From NCBI GenBank assembly GCA_003512525.1, contig DOQG01000043.1:1-5031 (forward strand): a DNA stretch of 5,031 nt. Direction: 5' to 3'. Below, in pieces: positions 4,810 to 5,031 of this stretch; the stretch's first letter is position 1, and each line of letters opens with the position of its first letter. A program made the position numbers and the translations under genes. Under the pieces are notes generated by a model that was given only the letters and a program-made list of their open reading frames with translations, was not told the DNA's origin and searched no databases. The DNA is from Oscillospiraceae bacterium. GTDB lineage: Bacteria > Bacillota > Clostridia > Oscillospirales > Ruminococcaceae.

Positions 4810-5028
4810 GGGTTGTGACGCAACCCGAAAAAGAAAAAGTGAGTCGAAGCGCGAAAATAGTGCGCTCGGCTCACTTTTTTGATATGTTGAGAAAGTCTGT
4901 CTTTTAGTGTACTTCTGTTATAACGTTTTAGTAATTAACATTGATAGCAGACTACCGATAGTGCTTTTCGCGGGATAGCACTTCTCGGGTTCGCTATTCC
5001 ATTTGATAACGTTGCTGCTATGAACGAG
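4810..5028 (-). repeat. Right arm of the long imperfect inverted repeat
   Basis: On the - strand this reads like 1-198. The outer 88 bp (5028-4941) match the left arm at 85 positions. The central stretch (about 4881-4940) is diverged and about 21 bp longer, with extra AT-rich sequence around 4883-4905. The terminator hairpin (4834-4879) and GGGTTG/CAACCC hairpin (4810-4826) are both kept. The pairing ATAGCAG/CTGCTAT in the outer block is perfect here, whereas the left arm has one G-T pair. The arm starts 28 bp after the GH130 stop codon. Three bases beyond 5028 remain before the window ends, so where the repeat ends cannot be seen. Confidence 0.93.
4834..4880 (+). terminator. Bidirectional intrinsic terminator of the GH130 gene, in the right repeat arm
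   Basis: AAAAAGTGAG (4834-4843) pairs with CTCACTTTTT (4870-4879). CG/CG (4845-4846/4867-4868) and AGCGC (4848-4852)/GCGCT (4862-4866) extend the stem to a 9-nt loop. Six T residues follow on the + strand (4875-4880), and the A runs at 4834-4838 and upstream serve the - strand. It is the first terminator after the phosphorylase stop codon. Confidence 0.88.
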
Positions 5029-5031
5029 GGA

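Noticed and set aside
1..5031. Composite transposon or insertion sequence
   Set aside because: No transposase, integrase or resolvase frame exists on either strand, and the repeat ends and flanking duplications lie outside the window.

Overview
The window reads as a short chromosomal segment, or a complete small contig, from a Gram-positive gut or rumen Clostridia bacterium. The best guess is an Oscillospiraceae/Ruminococcus-Eubacterium siraeum type. The grounds are strong GGAGG ribosome binding sites, sigma-A promoters with TATAAT and TG extensions, moderate GC with many ATA and AGA codons, and a GH130 mannoside phosphorylase of the kind characterised in Ruminococcus albus. The species call is inference; no rRNA or other marker gene is present.

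Layout, left to right. Positions 1-198 are one arm of a long imperfect inverted repeat. It holds a structured 88-bp block and a strong terminator hairpin, and ends in a second small hairpin. A near-perfect promoter (215-243) with an inverted-repeat operator candidate (247-262) drives a six-TM membrane protein of unknown function (283-990). Next is a membrane-anchored CE4/NodB polysaccharide deacetylase (1073-2134) closed by a clear terminator (2146-2181). A second unit (promoter about 2192-2223) encodes a DagK/YegS-type lipid kinase (2255-3157), translationally coupled through an ATGA overlap to a small C39-like papain-fold protein (3154-3510). A third unit has a strong promoter with upstream A-tracts (3652-3712), an operator-like palindrome at the start of the transcript (3723-3743) and a GH130 phosphorylase gene (3774-4781) with the codon bias of a highly expressed gene. 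Its terminator lies inside the second repeat arm (4810-5028), which runs in the opposite orientation to the first.

All five genes are on the + strand. They do not form one obvious pathway. The deacetylase, the lipid kinase and the membrane protein are envelope-related, while the phosphorylase is intracellular carbon metabolism (beta-mannan/mannooligosaccharide use). No transposase, integrase, CRISPR, tRNA or rRNA was seen.

The most unusual structure is the pair of about 200-bp inverted repeats at the two ends. Their outer parts are nearly identical (85 of the first 88 positions). Their inner terminator hairpin differs by a compensatory base-pair swap, which argues that the fold is under selection. 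The repeat runs off both window edges, so a dispersed repeat family at which an assembly broke is at least as likely as a mobile or invertible cassette.
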